From: Alphaproteobacteria bacterium
GTDB lineage: Bacteria > Pseudomonadota > Alphaproteobacteria > VGEJ01
DNA length: 9,911 nt
Assembly (NCBI GenBank): GCA_016869335.1
Contig: VGEJ01000070.1
Location: forward strand, 1 to 9,911
Reading direction: 5' to 3'
Shown here: positions 8,187-9,911 of the stretch, in pieces
How positions within the stretch are numbered: the stretch's first letter is position 1
Layout: every line of letters starts with the position of its first letter
Translations under genes and position numbers: made by a program
Notes under the pieces: model-generated
Databases searched by the model: none
Told to the model about the DNA's origin: nothing
The model's input: only the letters and a program-made list of their open reading frames with translations

Positions 8187-9362
8187 ATGGAGCGGAGCGA
8201 ACGGTGCATTCTCACCACTCACGTCGGCAGCCTGATCCGCAGCCCGGAGCTCGCCCGGATGCTCATCGAGAAGGAACAGGGGCGCGCACCCAAGCCCGCG
8301 GTCATGGCCGCGGCCGTTGGCCACGATATGGACGAGGTCATTCGTCACCAGATCGACAGCGGCATCGATATCGGCAACGACGGCGAGGTGCCGCGGATCG
8401 GTCTCTCGACCTACGTGCAGAGCCGAATGAGCGGCTTCGGCGGTCAGTCGCAGCGCAACGACTTCTACGACTACACCCAGTTCCCGAAATACCGCGCCGT
8501 CTTCCTGTACCGTTACCACACACCCTCGCAGGACACGGCGAAGCTGTGGAACGCGCCCCAGGCCGTGGCAGAACTCCGCTACGACAGCGAGATGCGCGAG
8601 GTCCGAGAGGAATGCGAAGCGTTCAGCGCTGCGCTCGCGCGCCAGCCGCGCAAGTTCGCTGAGACGTTCATGACCGCGGTCTCGCCCGGCAACCTGACAT
8701 GCACGCTGCTCAATGCCTACTACCGCAGCGAGGAAGACTACGTGATGGCCGCCGCGCGCGAGCTCAAGAAGGAGTACGACTACATCCACCGCTGCGGTTT
8801 CCTGCTGCAGGTCGATGCCCCCGATCTGGCGCTGGAGCGCCAGCTCTACTTCCAGAAGCGGCCGATGGCCGACTTCATCGTCGGGGTCAAGCGCCAGGTC
8901 GCCGCGATCAACGCCGCGATCGCCGATATTCCGCCGGAGCGGGTACGGCTCCACGTCTGCTGGGGCAACTACGAGGGGCCGCACGTCGGCGACGTTCCGC
9001 TCGAGGACGTGCTGCCGCTGCTCTACGAGGCCAAGGTCGGCGAGCTATCCATCGCCTTTGCCAACCCGCGGCACCAGCACGAGTACCGCGCCTTCAAGCG
9101 CTATCCACTGCCGAAGCACTTGATCCTGATCCCCGGCGTGATCGACGTCACGAGGAACTACCTCGAGCATCCGGAGGTGGTGGCCGACCGCATCTGCGCG
9201 GCGGTGGAGGCGGTGGGCGACAAGACCCGGGTGATTGCCGGCACCGACTTCGGCTTCTCGACCTTCACCGACTACACGATGGTTGCCGAGGACGTGTGCT
9301 GGGCGAAGTTCAAGGCGCTGCGCGAGGGCGCCGACCTCGCCACCCGGCGGCTCTGGCACTGA
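8187..9362 (+). CDS. Cobalamin-independent methionine synthase (MetE C-terminal domain)-like protein with altered metal site
   Basis: The 391-residue protein matches the single-domain MetE-C/UROD-like barrel family (about 370-390 aa). Hallmarks are TTHVGSL at residues 10-16, IDIGNDGEVPR near 60-70, QVDAPDLAL, LHVCWGNYEGPH, ANPRHQHEY, IPGVID-TRNYLEHPEVVADRI, and IAGTDFGFSTF near the end. Family members bind Zn to activate a thiol (homocysteine in MetE, coenzyme M in epoxyalkane transferases). His256 and Cys258 of the HxC pair are present. From memory of relatives (SIEAANPRHEHE and GTDCGF), the Glu ligand is Ala290 and the last Cys is Phe355, so ordinary methionine synthase chemistry is doubtful. 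ATG at 8187 has GGAGGGG immediately upstream, and a 5-bp GC hairpin (8163-8176) abuts that site. No pathway partner lies nearby; it is divergent from atpH. Family is firm, reaction unknown. Confidence 0.85.
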   Translation: MERSERCILTTHVGSLIRSPELARMLIEKEQGRAPKPAVMAAAVGHDMDEVIRHQIDSGIDIGNDGEVPRIGLSTYVQSRMSGFGGQSQRNDFYDYTQFPKYRAVFLYRYHTPSQDTAKLWNAPQAVAELRYDSEMREVREECEAFSAALARQPRKFAETFMTAVSPGNLTCTLLNAYYRSEEDYVMAAARELKKEYDYIHRCGFLLQVDAPDLALERQLYFQKRPMADFIVGVKRQVAAINAAIADIPPERVRLHVCWGNYEGPHVGDVPLEDVLPLLYEAKVGELSIAFANPRHQHEYRAFKRYPLPKHLILIPGVIDVTRNYLEHPEVVADRICAAVEAVGDKTRVIAGTDFGFSTFTDYTMVAEDVCWAKFKALREGADLATRRLWH

Positions 9363-9398
9363 CGCGGTGCGGCCCTCTGGCCCGGGCGTTCCGCCGCA

Positions 9399-9413
9399 GC
9401 CGTCCTGGACGGC
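9399..9413 (+). terminator. Small hairpin after the MetE-like gene, possible terminator
   Basis: GCCGTC and GACGGC form a 6-bp stem with a 3-nt loop, 36 bases past the stop codon. It is followed by a C-run and not by a U-tract, so evidence for termination is weak. Confidence 0.3.
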
Positions 9414-9499
9414 AAGCCCCCCTAATCCCGTCGCCCCAAACACGTAGTAGCTGATCGCTCTATGGTAGCAGTCTTTTAGGACTAATCTCGTAGACATAA

Positions 9500-9541
9500 C
9501 CGCGAGTTTGCATGGTCCCCCGTGTGGGGGACCGCTCGCGG
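9500..9541. other. Two-tier hairpin in the gap before the PAS-protein gene
   Basis: An inner perfect 8-bp stem (GGTCCCCC, 9514-9521 / GGGGGACC, 9526-9533) with a GTGT loop is enclosed by an outer 7-bp stem (CCGCGAG, 9500-9506 / CTCGCGG, 9535-9541). The internal loop is asymmetric: 7 nt (TTTGCAT) on one side, 1 nt on the other. No U-tract follows in either direction, so it is not a textbook terminator. It could be a leader structure of the downstream gene, a protein-binding site, or a dispersed repeat. The rest of the 246-base gap (9363-9608) includes an AT-rich stretch at about 9450-9500 that may hold the promoter of the downstream gene, without a clear consensus pair. Confidence 0.6.
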
Positions 9542-9608
9542 CGGATTGAGATGCCCTCACCCACCGCGAGTCGCAAGGGCAGCGATGGCAGTGCGTGGGA
9601 GTGCACCG

Positions 9609-9911
9609 ATGAGCAGGACGAATGTGAAGCGGAAGGTGGCGGTGCCCGCGGCGGCGGCGGCGGGGAAGCAGAGCGGCAGCGATGCGGCCGCCATTCTGGA
9701 GGTGTTCTCGCGCTCCCAGGCGATCATCGAGTTCGCCCCCGACGGCACCATCCTCACCGCCAACCAGAACTTTCTGAGCACGCTCGGCTACGGCCTCGAA
9801 GAGGTCCAAGGGCGGCATCACTCGATGTTCGTCGAGCCTGCCCAGGTCAGCTCGCCCGAGTACCGCGAGTTCTGGCTCAAGCTCGCGCGGGGCGAGTACC
9901 AGGCCAGAACT
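9609..9911 (+). CDS. PAS-domain protein, probably a soluble methyl-accepting chemotaxis protein (3' truncated by the window edge)
   Basis: The visible 101 residues run off the window. After a basic, Ala-rich N-terminus (1-28) without a signal peptide or membrane segment, a PAS domain begins: ILEVFSRSQAIIEFAPDGTILTANQNFLSTLGY at 29-61, then LEEVQGRHHSMFVEP and SPEYREFWLKLARGEYQA. This wording is typical of BdlA/Aer-like chemoreceptors in which one or two PAS domains precede a signalling domain, so a cytoplasmic sensor of redox or small ligands is likely. The signalling domain itself is not in view, so a PAS-linked cyclase or kinase cannot be excluded. ATG at 9609 has GGGAG 7 nt upstream; an in-frame ATG at 9585 with AGGG upstream is an alternative that would add eight residues. 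Confidence 0.8.
   Translation, partial: MSRTNVKRKVAVPAAAAAGKQSGSDAAAILEVFSRSQAIIEFAPDGTILTANQNFLSTLGYGLEEVQGRHHSMFVEPAQVSSPEYREFWLKLARGEYQART

Noticed and set aside
8169..8984. 271-codon minus-strand frame opposite the MetE-like gene
   Set aside because: The plus-strand product shows clear family motifs and a good ribosome-binding site; the minus frame is a high-GC shadow.
9045..9821. 258-codon minus-strand frame across the MetE-like end, the gap and the PAS-protein start
   Set aside because: It overlaps two recognised genes in antisense, spans the two-tier hairpin, and has no domain.

Overview
The window looks like a chromosomal segment of a high-GC alphaproteobacterium, possibly Rhodospirillales-like. 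This rests on strong GC bias at third codon positions, an F1-only ATP synthase operon in the order atpH-atpA-atpG-atpD-atpC with no F0 genes beside it, and a divergent polysaccharide deacetylase / RNA pyrophosphohydrolase pair next to the operon. The genus cannot be fixed from this sequence. I see no rRNA, tRNA, CRISPR array, insertion sequence or phage gene.

Layout: 2-739 (+) is the 3' part of a divergent polysaccharide deacetylase (YibQ family) gene, overlapping by four bases rppH (736-1221, +), a Nudix RNA pyrophosphohydrolase. A perfect 11-bp hairpin (1224-1248) lies between rppH and the convergent gene 1303-1875 (-), a VOC/glyoxalase-fold protein with an unusual Lys-Ala repeat tail. Upstream of it on the same strand is a ferritin-like di-iron protein gene (2074-2952, -). 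Each of these two genes has its own good sigma70-type promoter candidate. They sit between two conserved housekeeping blocks and look like an accessory insertion.

The F1 operon runs on the minus strand from 7950 to 3070: delta, alpha, gamma, beta, epsilon. The five subunits make the catalytic head, central stalk and peripheral-stalk cap of ATP synthase. The membrane F0 genes must be elsewhere. Tight spacing (1-nt overlap, 33, 20 and 20 nt) supports one transcript.

Divergent from atpH is a gene for a MetE-C-like protein (8187-9362, +) that keeps the family frame but seems to lack two of four zinc ligands. After a 246-base gap with a strong two-tier hairpin (9500-9541), the window ends inside a PAS-domain protein gene (9609 onward, +), probably a soluble chemoreceptor.

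Most of the window is ordinary core genome. The points worth a second look are the altered metal sites of the MetE-like protein, the two-gene VOC/ferritin-like insertion with its lysine-repeat tail, and the two-tier hairpin. I find no convincing new multi-gene system.
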